Of a DNA stretch of 64,000 bases, positions 1-12,190 are shown one piece after another; positions within the stretch are counted from its first letter, which is position 1; every line of letters starts with the position of its first letter. The notes beneath the pieces are model-generated. The model did no database searches, was not told where the DNA came from, and saw only the letters and a program-made list of their open reading frames with translations. The stretch spans positions 5,622,001-5,686,000 of the forward strand of contig NC_092265.1 in assembly GCF_036320965.1 (NCBI RefSeq). Direction: 5' to 3'. This stretch comes from Panulirus ornatus (taxonomy: Eukaryota > Arthropoda > Malacostraca > Decapoda > Palinuridae). Position numbers and translations under genes: made by a program.

Positions 1-1082
1 TGATTCTGGGAAACTTGGAAAACGTTAGTCCTGCGTCCGTCATCTATATGGAATGGAGGAAAGATTCTTAACTCGCACCGGAACACCGCGGCTACGAAGT
101 GAAGCATCAGGCCGTAAAGAATTATTTCTTATTAAGACTTGATAATTACCAGTTGATTATAAGAGGTAATGAGATATCATGAGGACTACATGGAAATGCA
201 TGAGAAGATATACGTCACGCACGGAGACGCCAGTGTTGCCAATGTAGCCTAGAACTGAATGTTTGGTGTTCGCAGCCATGTATGCTGGGAGATCCTGTAT
301 GGTCTTACAATGATCATAAACACCTGAATAAAGTGTTCTTTTTTTCGATTATTGGTTACCACTTGACGGTGGTGGTCTTAATGAGCCTGGAGGCCGACAT
401 GACTATAACAGAATAAACCAACTAACCATTCGGTATAAACACTGTTGTCAATGACGCAAGGCAAGGTTAAATAATGAGTCTGATGTGGCGAAGCTAATAC
501 ATGACACGAGTGAGAGATGATGAGGCGAGGCTGATGAATGACACGGGTGAGGCATGTTGCACATTCAGAAGAGGTTCCGCCAACCTTGCCATGCCACAAT
601 GAACTAACTGTAAACTGTATGTCAAGCCAGGGTACAGTCAGGAGGAGGAGGGGGGACTTGCAAACTCTTACCTATATACGAATGGGGCTAAGATGGAGTG
701 TTCAAAAGGTGGACTGGAAAGGACTGTGGAGGAGCCATGTGATGGTTCGTGGATGGTGAGAAGTGAGGTCATGGACTCTGGTGATTCAGGTCGTAATGAG
801 GACTGGAGGATCAGGATGAGGGGAGGGGAGGGGGGTGATGTGTCCCTTGAGTCGGGAGGTAAACGAGGAGTGAGGCCGGAGCGAGCTGGAAACGAGGCCA
901 AAATGAACCAGGAATGAGTAGGACACAAGCAAGGATTGGGGACCAGTCCAGTATGAGTGTTTGGAGGGGGCGGGGGGGTTGTATGTTAAGTATGAGGCAA
1001 AAGAGGGAGGGAGGGAGGAGCCTGGGAGGCTAGGAGAGGGGAGAAGTATGAGCGTCTGGTGAGGCAGACGGGGATGACCTAC
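1..1082. other. Non-coding flank, probably intron of the minus-strand coiled-coil gene
   Basis: I see no exon with splice signals here on either strand. Since the coding exon at 1196-1083 ends in a donor site, this stretch should be the beginning of the following intron, and the gene continues beyond the left edge. Bases about 625-1050 are strongly purine-rich on the plus strand (GGA/GGGAGG runs), which keeps several frames open by composition alone. Confidence 0.5.
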
Positions 1083-1196
1083 CGCTCCTTAGGTTGTGGA
1101 GGTCGTGCTCCCGCTCGGCCAGACGGTCGTGGAGGGCGTCACTCATCTTCCTCTCGTCGTCGTACCGTCGCTTCAGCATGTCGTAATCCCTTGTGG
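1083..1196 (-). CDS. Second coding exon of an unidentified coiled-coil protein (partial gene)
   Basis: On the minus strand a pyrimidine-rich acceptor (TTTTGTTGTCCAACAG) precedes an open 114-base exon that ends in the donor GTAGGT. The exon enters at phase 1 and leaves at phase 1, and its entry phase fits exactly the upstream coding exon at 18331-18199 (last base G, here joined to CC to give Ala). It encodes about 38 residues, including RDYDMLKRRYDDERK and DRLAEREHDLHNLRS. These are highly charged, lack Pro, and carry Leu/Met/Tyr at heptad-like spacing, so a coiled coil is likely. I do not recognise the family. Coiled-coil scaffolds of several kinds contain similar DYDxLxxRY segments, but this is too short to decide. 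The protein continues off the left edge. Confidence 0.75.
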
Positions 1197-2100
1197 CTGT
1201 TGGACAACAAAACGAGACATTTAGCAAATCATGGAAGAGAATCGTGTGTGTAATTACTTACACGCAATTATTCAAAGGTGCAGTACAGGAGGAAGTTTTA
1301 CACTCATAAAACTCTATGTGTGTAATTATTCATTTATCATTGCTTACTTGCCACTAACAAAACAGTGATGAAAGCCCTGTGGTAAACAGCAATGTAAACA
1401 ACCGCTTGCTTCCATAATTGAGACATATTTCGGTGGTTGAGTTTATTAAAATTCGTTAATGCATCAATACATGAGTAATGATGAACACAGATATGAGACA
1501 CGGCGAGAAAATATCACCCAGGTTTAAAATATGAATACAAAAAAAGGTCATCTTAATTATGGCGAAAACCTTGTGTGAACAATTTTGGGAAGAAAATCTT
1601 AAAACACGACTATTTCTCTGTCCCTCGTACATGTTTGAAGCTAGTGTTTCTCTTTACCTCCGGATACACTGGGAAATTCTCTGGAGTCACCTATGACGTC
1701 AAGGGATAAACAAATGCGTGGCTGGTGTGATTGTCGGTCCAGCGCTTCGTCAACATTCGGGTCGGCCATGAGGTCTGTCTCTTATCGTGATCACGTAAAG
1801 ATATTTACATTTCTTTCATTATAAAAAAGTTTCCACAATTATAATATACGGGTACTGTCAAGGACGAGCATGAAAGGAGACATATTTATATGTCTGTAAA
1901 GTTAGCAGTATTCTTATTATCGCATATACAAGTGAACTTTAGTGAGCAGAGATTATTAAGTAGCTCAGTCATAGTTACTTTCATACTAAAATATATCAGT
2001 TTGTGTGCGAAGACCTAAATATATTATACAATATATTAAACTGGAATAAAGTTCGTACAAACCTGTCTGTGAAATTGATAAAAACGAAAACATTCACTCG

Positions 2101-2102
<2 letters not shown>

Positions 2103-2176
<74 letters not shown>
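2103..2176. repeat. (TA)n microsatellite
   Basis: An almost pure run of AT dinucleotides. It makes meaningless Tyr-Ile reading frames on both strands. Confidence 0.98.
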
Positions 2177-2180
<4 letters not shown>

Positions 2181-2734
2181 ACGTTCACAGACTAGTGAAC
2201 TTCCTTAACTTGCTGTACGTCTTTTTCGTTCATAATGGATCTTAAAAAGTTAGGATTTGCAGTATGATATCACTAATGCTTAAACTGTGTAAACCTGGCA
2301 AAATTTTGGCTCGGCGTAAGCAAAATTACACATATCGACTGTATTTTTCTCAGGAGTACCCAAACAGCCTTAGCATTTTAACTCCTTGAGGAAAACGATC
2401 CGACCCTTGAGTACGGCTGTAGAGAGCTACTCTAGGATCGTTTTGAGATTGAATGTCTCTCACTCCTCATATAGTAGAAAGAACATTTGTGATAAAAAAA
2501 AATTCAAGTTAGGATAACTATTGAAAAGGTATTGGATTCAAAAGCATAATCTTAATAATACACGACGAAGAAACTAAAGATTGTGTAAAACGGCTAAAAT
2601 CATAAATTTGTTTAAAATGAATATTAGAGACACAACATAGTTTATTACCATGAGAAGACGAAAAACCTCAAACGTACCCACTAAGATTGAAAAATAATGT
2701 AGTCCTTTTCAGCATCGTCAATGAAATACTGTGG

Positions 2735-2885
2735 AAACGACAGTACGACCCTTAGGTGTAATGGCATTACTACTAACCGAAGGATTCAGAAGCTGGGTCA
2801 AAGGCCAAGCCATCATGTGACTTAATGATTGCACCGTCGCGCTCAAGGGTAGTACCGCAGTGCTCAATTTAGGTTGTACCTTTTT
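2735..2885. repeat. Inverted-repeat dispersed element, copy 1
   Basis: The left side has ACGACAGTACGACCCTTAG. The centre (about 2796-2817) has GTCAAAGGCCAAGCCATCAT. The right side has GCACCGTCGCGCTCAAGGG and GTACCGCAGTGCTCAA, which are diverged reverse complements of the left motif. The same three blocks recur at 17535, 19055 and 23225, with the centre in the opposite orientation. No reading frame is implied. Confidence 0.6.
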
Positions 2886-3394
2886 GCTTCAAAGGGATCA
2901 ATCTTAAAACTAATAAGAAGAAATACAAAGTATACAACCATAGATACGCATCATACATGAAATACGACAAAATATTAATGATAAATACACAGTCCTTCAC
3001 TACGGCGTTGAGTTGCCCGTGCCATCTTATTTACCATAAAATAATAATAATAATAATAACGGTTTCAAACATCAGTCGAACCACCGAGACGCTCGAAGTG
3101 TGTCAGGGAGAAGAGAGAGGCTGGTGCAAGCGCAGATATCTCCGACACAAGTCATGTAAACAAGACGTGCCGTATCCCATATCAATCTCATCATTTTAGG
3201 AACACTTTGCACTCCGAGGATAACTACCTCCGTTCCTCCTGAAACACACGTCCGGGTTGGATGTTATGACGATCGCAGTGCTCACACACAAGACTCTGGT
3301 CGTGTCAACACCACCTCTAGACTTTTTCATCTCTATAAAAGTGTTCCTCTGTCATGATGTCTATACTTCGGTTGTTCTCATCCTTTAGCTCTAT

Positions 3395-3510
3395 GAGCAC
3401 GGTGGTTCCACGCCTGGGTCTTCAACCTGATACTTAAATATCAGATCACAGGCCAGGCCATCATGCTCGGGAGACATACGTACCACATACAGCTCAAGAA
3501 CCATTCCATC
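3395..3510. repeat. Degenerate inverted-repeat element, copy 2
   Basis: Contains CAGGCCAGGCCATCATGCTC, matching the central block of copy 1, followed by a diverged right arm (TACGTACC, AGCTCAAG). The left arm is barely recognisable. Confidence 0.35.
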
Positions 3511-4854
3511 AATAAGTGGTGTAGTTACTATCGCTGTGTGGGATTATAGTGTTTTGTGGGCCTTCGTTGGTTGGTGGACCTACGTTCTGTTTATGGGCCT
3601 AGTGTTGCAGCCTCACTAACCGCCAGTCTAATCTATTGAAAAAGAGAATGATTTCTTCCGTTTACTAAGGTTATGTCATAGCAGGGGAGTGTGCCTTCGG
3701 TTCTGATAATCAGGGATCAGTCAGCCTTCTAGTGCAGGGGTATTAGCTCTCTGGTTCTGGTGATGATCAGGTGGTCATCCGCCTGAAGGTGAAGTGTTGA
3801 CGAGAGTGAGGATGTAGCAGAAGGTGGTGCGGCCGGTCAGGTGGTGGACTGGGCGTGACGCAGGATGGGCGGCTCAGGATGCGGTGACTCACCCGACACT
3901 GAGAGCACTCACCCAAACTCACTCATGCTCTGTGGTTTCCTGTAACAACTGTGGCTCCATCCCTTACTGAAACAATAAAGCAATCAAGGGGTCCTTCGCT
4001 GCCTTGGCTGAATCATCACTTAATTTTGAAGGTTATGCGCTTAAAAACACTTTTTTTACGGTTATGCGCTTAAAAATAATAATATGGTCTTCAGAAGTAT
4101 AAGAACTACACAAGATACCATGTGGATTACTGAACGTAATTTCAGAATAGAATACTTTATAGAAAAGGGTTTTATACAACGTACATAATGCTAGCGAAAA
4201 TTGATGGGCATTTCCGTTTGAAGTTAGGAGACGGCGTTGCCTCCCCGCCTTCGTACACCCGCCCACTGCGATTTTCAGGAACTTACTTAAGTCTCATTAC
4301 CCCCGGCAGTTCGTCTGAGTTCGTAGAATTCCATATTGTACAAAATCCTGCAGAAATCTCTTTGTTTGTTTTCTCTAAAATGAAAAGGGCTTATCCTTCA
4401 GACAATAAGCTTTACTCTCTGGTAGCTTAGAAATGGGCAGCTTATCCTTCTCGAACTGTTCATATTATTGTGCTGTGAACACGAGGAAAATCTAGTACAG
4501 AATATATTTGTATTTCCTCTTCATGCTTCTTGGTATATTTTACGATCGTGGTGAAGCATCTCCTCACCTGACTGTTCTGTTATATATAGTAGTAGTTTTC
4601 AATTGGTATGTGAATACTGAATCATCTCACAGCTTGCTTCTTCCAGGGTTATTTATGTGCACATATAAATATATCCACACACACACCAATGGGGAACTCA
4701 CTCCTCGTACCGTACAATTATAAACTAAGCTCCCATTGCCCAATTGTACACGTAGCTACCTACCAATCAAACGGGGTGTTGGGTATGAGTCCAAACAGGG
4801 CAGCTGGCTTTTTTGGGACTGGTTGATGAAGGAAACCAGGCGAAATATATATAT

Positions 4855-4945
4855 TCCCTTAACCTGAACCAGGTAGCCATTTTATCGACCAACACTACGG
4901 GTAGATGAAGAGATGGGTTGACTGTGGACCGATTACGAAACCATA
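4855..4945 (-). mobile_element. tRNA-derived SINE, body fragment
   Basis: Read on the minus strand it gives GGTCCACAGTCAACCC, then CATCTACCC, GTTGGTCGATAAAATGG and CTACCTGG. The same order of blocks is found in the plus-strand copy at 45950-46105 (GTCAGTCCACAGTCAACCC, CATCCACCCC, GTTGGTCAATAAAATGG). In that copy a tRNA-like B box lies just upstream. Here the tRNA-like head is mostly lost. Confidence 0.65.
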
Positions 4946-5194
4946 ATATATATACAAGGTCAAAAGACGGCGCGGTGCGGCTTGATTTTATCGTCCCAAT
5001 ACAGTTTCAGCCCATCACGGGACGTTCGCATTGCTGCTAAATATGGTAGAGGAGGAGGAGGGGTGTCACACGCTCAGCTGCTGTCGTATACACACTCGGG
5101 TAACCTCTGCGTCTGTCCACCTCGTGACCTGATCCGAAAGATTAGGCGGGATGGTGGACTCCTCCCTCGTTTCCTTTGGAAATTCTACCACATT

Positions 5195-5313
5195 CATATA
5201 TATATATACTGCGTGTGGATGTGTATGTATATAAATGTGTATGTGGGTGGGTTGGGCCATTCTTTCGTCTGTTTCCTTGCGCTACCTCGCTAACGCGGAA
5301 GACAGCGACAAAG

Positions 5314-5317
<4 letters not shown>
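5195..5317 (+). mobile_element. LINE 3' UTR fragment (RTE-like family)
   Basis: Holds the characteristic tail block TTGCGCTACCTCGCTAACGC, followed by GACAGCGACAAAGTATAATA. That block ends the LINE copies at 34790 and 46400. The copy is extremely 5'-truncated, so only the last 100 or so bases of the family are present. A TA array begins exactly where the tail ends. Confidence 0.75.

Positions 5318-5389
<72 letters not shown>
5316..5389. repeat. (TA)n microsatellite at a LINE tail
   Basis: A pure TA run directly continuing the AAGTATAATATA end of the LINE tail. This suggests the array grew from the element's 3' end. Confidence 0.95.
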
Positions 5390-5391
<2 letters not shown>

Positions 5392-5654
5392 TGAATGAAA
5401 ACTGTCTGCAAAAATTTGCAAGCTTTCTGTCGCACTATACACAAGATTTTTACCTGCGTGAGGTCATCCGGAAGATGTCGGGTCAAGGTCAGGTAGAGGG
5501 TGGGTCACGCAGACCTTTGTGCCAACAACTTTGCCTCTCACTAATTTTACAAGGTAACATGACCCCATACCATGCTGACATTGTTTGGACTGCAGGAGAA
5601 GATGACTTAGTGGATCTAAGTGGAGGGAACCAGGAGAAAGGGGGGAAAAGAAAT

Positions 5655-5985
5655 ATGAAGATGGAAGGATGAAGTGGTAAATTTGAGGGCCTTGGGATCA
5701 GAGCATGCAGTAGGGCCTGAGGCATACATAGGGCAGAGCGATCTGGACTGATGTGGTATACAGGGGCGCAGCGCTGTCCGTAGGCTTAACCAGTGTATGT
5801 ATATGAAGAGGTCAGGGGAAACCATAGAAAGGTCTGTGGGGGGTGTGGCTTTGGTTAGCGGACCCTTGGTTTCGGTATACGATACTTGACAGCGAGAGTG
5901 AATTTGAGCAATATTAGGTGGGTCTTCGTCTGTTCCTGGCGCTACCTCGCTTCCTAAAAACGGCGAAGTACAAAAAATAATCAAT
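5655..5985 (+). mobile_element. Decayed LINE 3' end
   Basis: Diverged matches to the end of the RTE-like ORF and its 3' UTR occur in order: GGGCCTGAGGCATACA (for GGGCCTGAACATGCA), GATGTGGTATACAGGGG, AACCATAGAAAGGTCTGTG, TTGGTTTCGGTATACGATAC, and CTGGCGCTACCTCGCTTCC near the end. It is full of substitutions and codes for nothing. Confidence 0.6.
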
Positions 5986-6641
5986 GTCCATCCTGCCAAG
6001 CAACGTTTGTCCTATAGAACTTAAGCATTGGCATATATAATCATTATAGTTCAGGGCATTTAGTCAGAACTTGTCATTATAATCATAACTTTACCACTGA
6101 GATGGAGTTAGCTAAGATCAGTATAGAAGCCTCTGTATTAGTGCTCAAAATCAAGATTTTTCTTTCTTTAGACTGTGTTTAGAAAGTATGACAACCAGCC
6201 ACTGAGGGTCCATATCCTATAAACGTAATTTGGAAATGGTACTATAATCCACGTATAGGCTATTACACCAGTCAAAGTGAGAAGCGGGATTCCATTAGGC
6301 GAAAATCATAGCAGAACTGTGATAACTATCTGGCCTTCTATATAATGCAGAACTGGTATAAGAAGGGTTATATATATATTTTTTTCCCCATGGAGTCTTA
6401 AATTTCACAGCGTGAAAGTCGTGGGAGCTAGTGAAAAATAGAGTTTTGTAGCGTTAACTTTTTACGGCATCACGATTAGAAGTACCCACCCACCCATGGT
6501 ATGTAAGATAATCCATGTCACTACGTCTTACAGTCATTCAAGTCGGTAACATGACCAAGTCCACTCTGGCCAGATAACGTTTGTTTCGTTATGAGCGATG
6601 CGTGACCCGGGGATGCAAGATTTGCAGGTGGCCTCCAATCT

Positions 6642-6745
6642 CAGCCCTCCAGTGTCGCTCTTCACAGCCCTCCACAGCCTCCAGTGTCGCTCTTCACTGC
6701 CCTCCATAGCCTCCAGTGTCGCTCTTCACAGCCCTCCATCCCTCA
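6642..6745. repeat. 32-bp minisatellite, about 3 copies
   Basis: The block AGTGTCGCTCTTCAC recurs at 6651, 6683 and 6715, an exact 32-base period. It is joined by AGCCCTCCACAGCCTCC. Confidence 0.9.
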
Positions 6746-8209
6746 CCTGGCCAAGATCAGGCCACAGCGCCCCTTACGGACGTCCACCAAACACGTCGGG
6801 CAGGAGACGTCATCGAACCCTGGTCGCGCAGCCCCTACACACACCCTCCGTCCACGACACAAACACACTCTTGCTAGTGTAACACAACACACCCTCGGAA
6901 GCCATAACACCTCCCACTTCTACCCTGCACCGCAACAATGGTCCTCATACTTGAGGCTCTTCTCCCTGTCTTCCTACCTCCCCCCCTCTCTTGTATCGTC
7001 CAGACCTCCCCTACTTAAGACACCGACACCCGATCCACACCCACCGCCATCCCATATATCATGACACTAACACCCTCCTGTCTCTCTCCTCATAAAGCCC
7101 ACGTATGAAAACTACCATAAAAAAGAAAAAAAGCCTGTCCAAGAAGGATGATAATGGCACGTCGGAGAGAACCTGCAGCTGTACGGGAGGGATGCCATAA
7201 AAACACTAGCCCGGCAAGAACCAGTGTTTACAAAACTCTTCAGCTCCCTCAGCCGGATATTACGAGCTGAGAAAGCTCGGCGGGAATCATGATCAAAATA
7301 TTTGAAAATTATGAATCACATTTTAGCAAACAGTAAAGCAGTAACGACGCTGGAACACACAAGAATAATTTGGTAAAAGTCTGTTGCTCCTAAAGCCTGC
7401 AGGATAAGAACGGAGCGGCGGATATCAACGGTGGGATCGGCGATCATTACCGCCGCGCATCCTGGGGCGGCGTGGAGGAGGAGCAGCCATGGTGATGATG
7501 CAGCAGTTGTTGTCGCTAAGGTAGCCCAGCAGTGCCTTGCCATCCTGTTGGGTCATGACACAACAGGCAGCAACACCCAGCACCTGAGGGTCGTGGTACG
7601 AGTGTAGTATAGGAAGAAAGACAACAGCTGTCGGAGTGTAAACAAAACATCAGCTCAGGTCGACCTTTAGTCTGGTTTGGTAAACTTCACTGAACGAGGT
7701 CAATTTACCGTCTGCCTTGGTATTGTAAAACAGTTTTACAAAGTTTTCCTCGAAGTTTCATGCATATGTTTACGTTTCATATTGTATCACAATGGATTGC
7801 ATTCGTGTCCTCAGTGCTTTAATGGCAGAAATCCTGTAATTCAACTTACTGCTGCCAATCACAGGCTCACAACTCATAAAAAAAAAAAACGTTTCGTATT
7901 CCACACTAGAGGCTCTCAATTGTCTTTTGTTGACCTACTCAGCATTACCCTTCCGTGAGGCGGTGAATCATGGTCCTAAGTGAGGGATGGGGCGGGGAGG
8001 GGGGGTTATCACGGGGGACGTGGCCCAACAACATATACAACAAAGACCTCATTACTCACTCACTACACCCCTCACATTTCCATCATATATTACCCACTTA
8101 CTAACTTTTATTCTCACCTCATCACTTGACTTATGCCTCACACCAAACTACTTGCCACGTACCTCAATACCTGCCTTGTATCGTATCTTCTGCCTCACAC
8201 CTTACAGTC

Positions 8210-8332
8210 TGCTTCACAACTCACCGCCCCACACCTCACCATCTGCCTCACCTCACCATCTGCCACATATCTCACCATCTGCCACACATCTCACCATCTG
8301 CCTCACACCACCATCTGCCTCACACCATCAGG
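8210..8332. repeat. Short minisatellite, CTCACCATCTGCC unit
   Basis: Repeats of CTCACCATCTGCC with spacers of a few bases (CACACAT, TCAC) make an irregular 17-20 base period over about 120 bases. Confidence 0.85.
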
Positions 8333-8595
8333 AACGTTAGAAAAAGGAACAACAAACAAAATGGCCCGTCTAATGGCGAAGCAATTGACCTTAACAGGGT
8401 GTTACGGATACGTCCCACCCGGTAAATATGGAGAGGGAGACTGGTCTGGGAGAGTTGGAGGGTGACCTGGGAGTGTTGGAGGGTGGAGGGGCTAGTATGC
8501 AGGTATTGGAGGGTGCTGTGAAATAGGGCCGATCTGGAACTGTTGGAGGGAGGGGCCTTTCTAGATATGGCGAGTTATGCGGAATAAAGAGGGGC

Positions 8596-8838
8596 TATCC
8601 CTGGGGATAGGGGAGAAAGAATACTTCCCACGTATTCCCTGCGTGTCGTAGAAGGCGACTAAAAGGGGAGGGAGCGGGGGGCTGGAAATCCTCCCCTCTC
8701 ACTTTTTTTTTTAATTTTCCAAAAGAGGGAACAGAGAAGGGGCCCAGGTGAGGATATTCCCTCAATGGCCCAGTCCTCTGTTCTCAACGCTACCTCGCTA
8801 ATGCGGGAAATGGCGAATAGTATGAAAGAAAGAAAGAA
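8596..8838 (+). mobile_element. SINE-like element, copy 1
   Basis: About 240 bases with fixed order: CCCTGGGGATAGGGGAGAAAG, ACTTCCCACGTATTCCCTGC, GTAGAAGGCGACTAAAAGGGG, a T-run, GGTGAGGATATTCCCTC, CCCAGTCCTCTGTTCTC, and finally ACGCTACCTCGCTAATGCGG, GAAATGGCGAATAGTATGAA with an A-rich end. Two further near-full copies lie at 47980 and 48367. There is no coding frame. The last 45 bases resemble the 3' tail of the RTE-like LINE. I see no clear tRNA, 7SL or 5S head. Confidence 0.8.
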
Positions 8839-10239
8839 GAAGTTTCAAAAGCGATGGAGAGGGAAGCATACTGGGATGAAGGCCGGTGTTGGAGTCCTCG
8901 GAGTGGAGGAGTGACGATGAAGGAACCGTAGATGTAGTAGACATAACCAAGGAGGACCTCGGGGATAACTCCTACAGTAACTAAGTTACGTGTCTCAACC
9001 TGGAATGGTAACACAGATACGTCCATCTCATTGCCAGCAGTTGTGGTGAAAGATGCTGTCACAGGGATCAGTGTAGGGAAGGTGGTATCAAGGTGAGGTA
9101 AAAAAAAAAAATGTACCTCATATATGAGTGACTCAGGATGAAGGTGAGGCTGTGATAGTATAAGGAGGGAAGAGAGGTGGTTGAGAATGATGATGAGTAT
9201 GAGTCACTTATCATGGGGAGAATTTAGTACTTATCGTCTTGGGTGTTATTTCTTTTTTGAAACAAGACGGTTCGGCCCTTGGGTAGCTCAGTTGGGTATT
9301 TGGGTTTGAGGCCTATGGACTGTCACGGTCATTAAGGCTTTCAGCATCAAGTTACAACCACCGGTCGACTGATCGTCAACACCATATTCAGGTGTTCAAG
9401 AGAATTCTAAGACCATACACGCTCTCACTTCATACATGGCCCTTGATCTTGTGTATGATGGCTTTGGACTTGGGACCTATCAGAGACCAAGGTCACCATA
9501 CCAAAAAGGTCGTATATAAGAAGTCATACGGTCGGGCAATGGAAATCAGATCGCAAGAGATACGAGGTAGTGACACAGTACCGTATCGCGGATAGATGTC
9601 TTAGAGATACAAAGAAAGTCTCCCTAAATACGAGGAAAATTTCCCTAATTCGTGTGTACTGGCCACTAAGGACTAGGGGAAGAGACCCCTACGAAGTACT
9701 GGACTCGAGGCAACATGTGCACCAACATACGAACACAGAATAGGTAAGAATAGGGCCGACTTAGGCCTACTGGGGGAGGGTGAAGGTGGCGGGAGGCCAG
9801 ACGACAAAATAGGTTAAGACCAGCGGGCGAAGATGTGGCCAGCATAAACACACTTCCACACGCTGGAGCACCAATACCACTTACCCACACCTCACACAGC
9901 GCATTCTACACCACCACTTACCACACCTCAGACAAGCACTCAACACCCCCACCATCAGTCTTACATCACCACCATCATCTACAACAAGCCCGCCGCCATC
10001 CCGCTCCTCAACACAAGCATTATCCTAACGGTCACACAAACGCACTTCAGCTGACCATCATCGCGACAGCTGCTCTCATCACAGCCTGACCATCCGCCAG
10101 ACGTACATTGACCTCCACATTCTAACATACGGTAACCATCATCGTCAAAATACAGTCCAGTATGAGTGCAGAAACCTTCTACCACGACGTTATGACGCTT
10201 GGCCACACGCTACGACCACCTATGACCACCTACGACTCT

Positions 10240-10312
10240 TGAGTACGACAGTACAATTGACCACGACAGTATGACCCTTAGTTTTGATGGCATGACTTAC
10301 GACGTAACCCTT
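10240..10312. repeat. Degenerate inverted-repeat element, copy 3
   Basis: ACCACGACAGTATGACCCTT, then TGATGGCATGAC and CGACGTAACCCTT. These match the left arm and central block of the dispersed inverted-repeat family. No right arm is visible. Confidence 0.35.
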
Positions 10313-10340
10313 CAGCCACTCAACACACCCTACCCTTACT

Positions 10341-10510
10341 AGCACGACATCATCTTTCAGAAGCCTCCACTATCCGCCAACATTACAACTCTCACACCCC
10401 CAGCACGACACCATCTTTCAACACACTCCACTATCCGTCAACACTGTTACACCCCAGTACGACACCATCTTCCAAAACACTCCACCTTTCCCAACACACT
10501 CCATCCATTC
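10341..10510. repeat. Minisatellite with 54-61 base unit
   Basis: AGCACGACATCATCTTTC at 10341 recurs as AGCACGACACCATCTTTC at 10402 and AGTACGACACCATCTTCC at 10456. The intervening sequence (CTCCACTATCCGTCAACA) is similar. Confidence 0.75.
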
Positions 10511-10862
10511 CCCAGCACCTTACAGTCTTCCAACAGACACTGTCCCCCAAACCTCCGTGCCTCCAGACCAGACCCACCTTGTCAGACTGCCCCATTAATC
10601 TGCTAGGGACAGAACAATTCGCAGAAATGGTCACTGTTACTTTATCCCACACTGCCAATCATCCAGGCTTGCCAGACTAAGCATCCCTTCACAAATCATT
10701 CGTTGCAGCTGTGGTAGCCTCTGTGCTGAAAGCTATATCTCGTAGCTGACTCTGTTGTAATTGGAGAAACACGAAAATTGACTATAGTGTATATTCGTAC
10801 ACAGTACGTCTTCATACACTGTGATGTGGAGTTGCATGTTTTAATTTTCATATACATGCATC

Positions 10863-10867
<5 letters not shown>

Positions 10868-10960
<93 letters not shown>

Positions 10961-10970
10961 TGTATGTATA
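10868..10970. repeat. Compound (TA)n-(TATG)n microsatellite
   Basis: TA dinucleotides to about 10933 pass into a clean ATGT tetranucleotide array to about 10970. Confidence 0.97.
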
Positions 10971-11104
10971 ACTCTTATTCCCGGCGCGTTCCACAATATT
11001 CTGGCCATCTTTTTCCGTCTTGCTTTCTTATCTGCGACGCCAACTGACCATCCCCCACCGGACTCCAGTATTATTGATAATTCGCTTCTCAAATGAAACG
11101 TTAC

Positions 11105-11106
<2 letters not shown>

Positions 11107-11180
<74 letters not shown>
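11107..11180. repeat. (TA)n microsatellite
   Basis: A pure TA run, one of three within 650 bases. Confidence 0.97.
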
Positions 11181-11186
<6 letters not shown>

Positions 11187-11435
11187 TGACTCGGCCAGCT
11201 TAAGGTTGCAGCGTGTGTGAAAAGTCACTTTGGCAAGGCTGTATCATCGTCAGCTGGTGAAAGAGAATACATTTTCCTTAAAGACTTGCTTCGTAGGAGC
11301 CTCTTTCTGCTGCTGAGAGCAGCGCAGCTTTAATGCTGCACGAGTCCCCGGATAAAGGGGTCACCCATTGTAAGGATAATAATTTCAGATTTCAAAAGTT
11401 CATACTCAAGAGAAAAGGGACCCCTGTACACACGA

Positions 11436-11439
<4 letters not shown>

Positions 11440-11502
<63 letters not shown>
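11440..11502. repeat. (TA)n microsatellite
   Basis: A pure TA run. Confidence 0.97.
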
Positions 11503-11505
<3 letters not shown>

Positions 11506-11689
11506 ATGCTTTTTTCGCTTCATCCCTTTGTTCGTAATGTATTTCAAGCTATCACAAAGATGCAAGATGTTGGTTTATACATGGCTTGGCTTCCCTTCTC
11601 TGAATCCGTGGTGTCTTTCGCTTCGGTAGTTTATCCTTTGCACGTAGTCATCCTCTTGGATTTTCATTATATTTTCCATTGTATAACAC

Positions 11690-12190
11690 TAATCTGTAGT
11701 TCAGTGCAGCTTACCATGATCCTTTCGTAAAAATAATACAACAATTATCCTCCTTCCACTCCCTTGGTCCTCCAGTGACGTCTTGATCATTTCATTAAGC
11801 GGCCTGTCAAGTATATTTTTATACATTTCAGAATTTAAGGAGAACCTTCATTAAGACAATGAGGTGTGTGTATGTCGAGGCTTTTAGCAGTGAATCATGT
11901 CTTTCTGGAAAGTTCACTGCGTTCCAAGACATCCTCCCCACTTCATGTCTCCGGAGTTAGGGCCATGGTGTCTTTCACAAAGAAAACAAAAAAAAACATT
12001 GACCTTGTCATTCAGCTCCTCGCTTATCTGTCTGTCATCTACAGCGTTTCTCTGTGAATCACTTAGCCTTATTAGCTACTTTATGACACAATTTGCCTCT
12101 GATAAAATTATGGAAAAGCCCTGGATTGTAACCTGATTTGTCCAAAATATTCCTTTCAAGAGTTTTTCTATTTCCCTTTCTCCCCTATCC
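11690..12190 (-). mobile_element. Decayed CR1/L2-like LINE fragment
   Basis: On the minus strand, interrupted frames give VDDRQISEELNDKVNVFF and, further on, MYKNILDRPLNEMIKTSLED. These fit the segment just before the reverse transcriptase core in CR1/L2-type LINEs (a 'seelNdyFasVF'-like stretch, then 'L...I..SLe.G'). Many stops and frame changes interrupt it. The match is from memory of the family pattern and is only moderately certain. Confidence 0.4.

Noticed and set aside
7316..7543. Minus-strand open frame of 75 codons in a GC-richer patch
   Set aside because: No splice sites that fit the surrounding gene and no recognisable motif.
9270..9320. TAGCTCAGTTGG followed by GGTTTGAGGCC, matching tRNA A and B boxes
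   Set aside because: The boxes are only about a dozen bases apart and no cloverleaf can be drawn, so it is at most a chance match or deleted SINE head.
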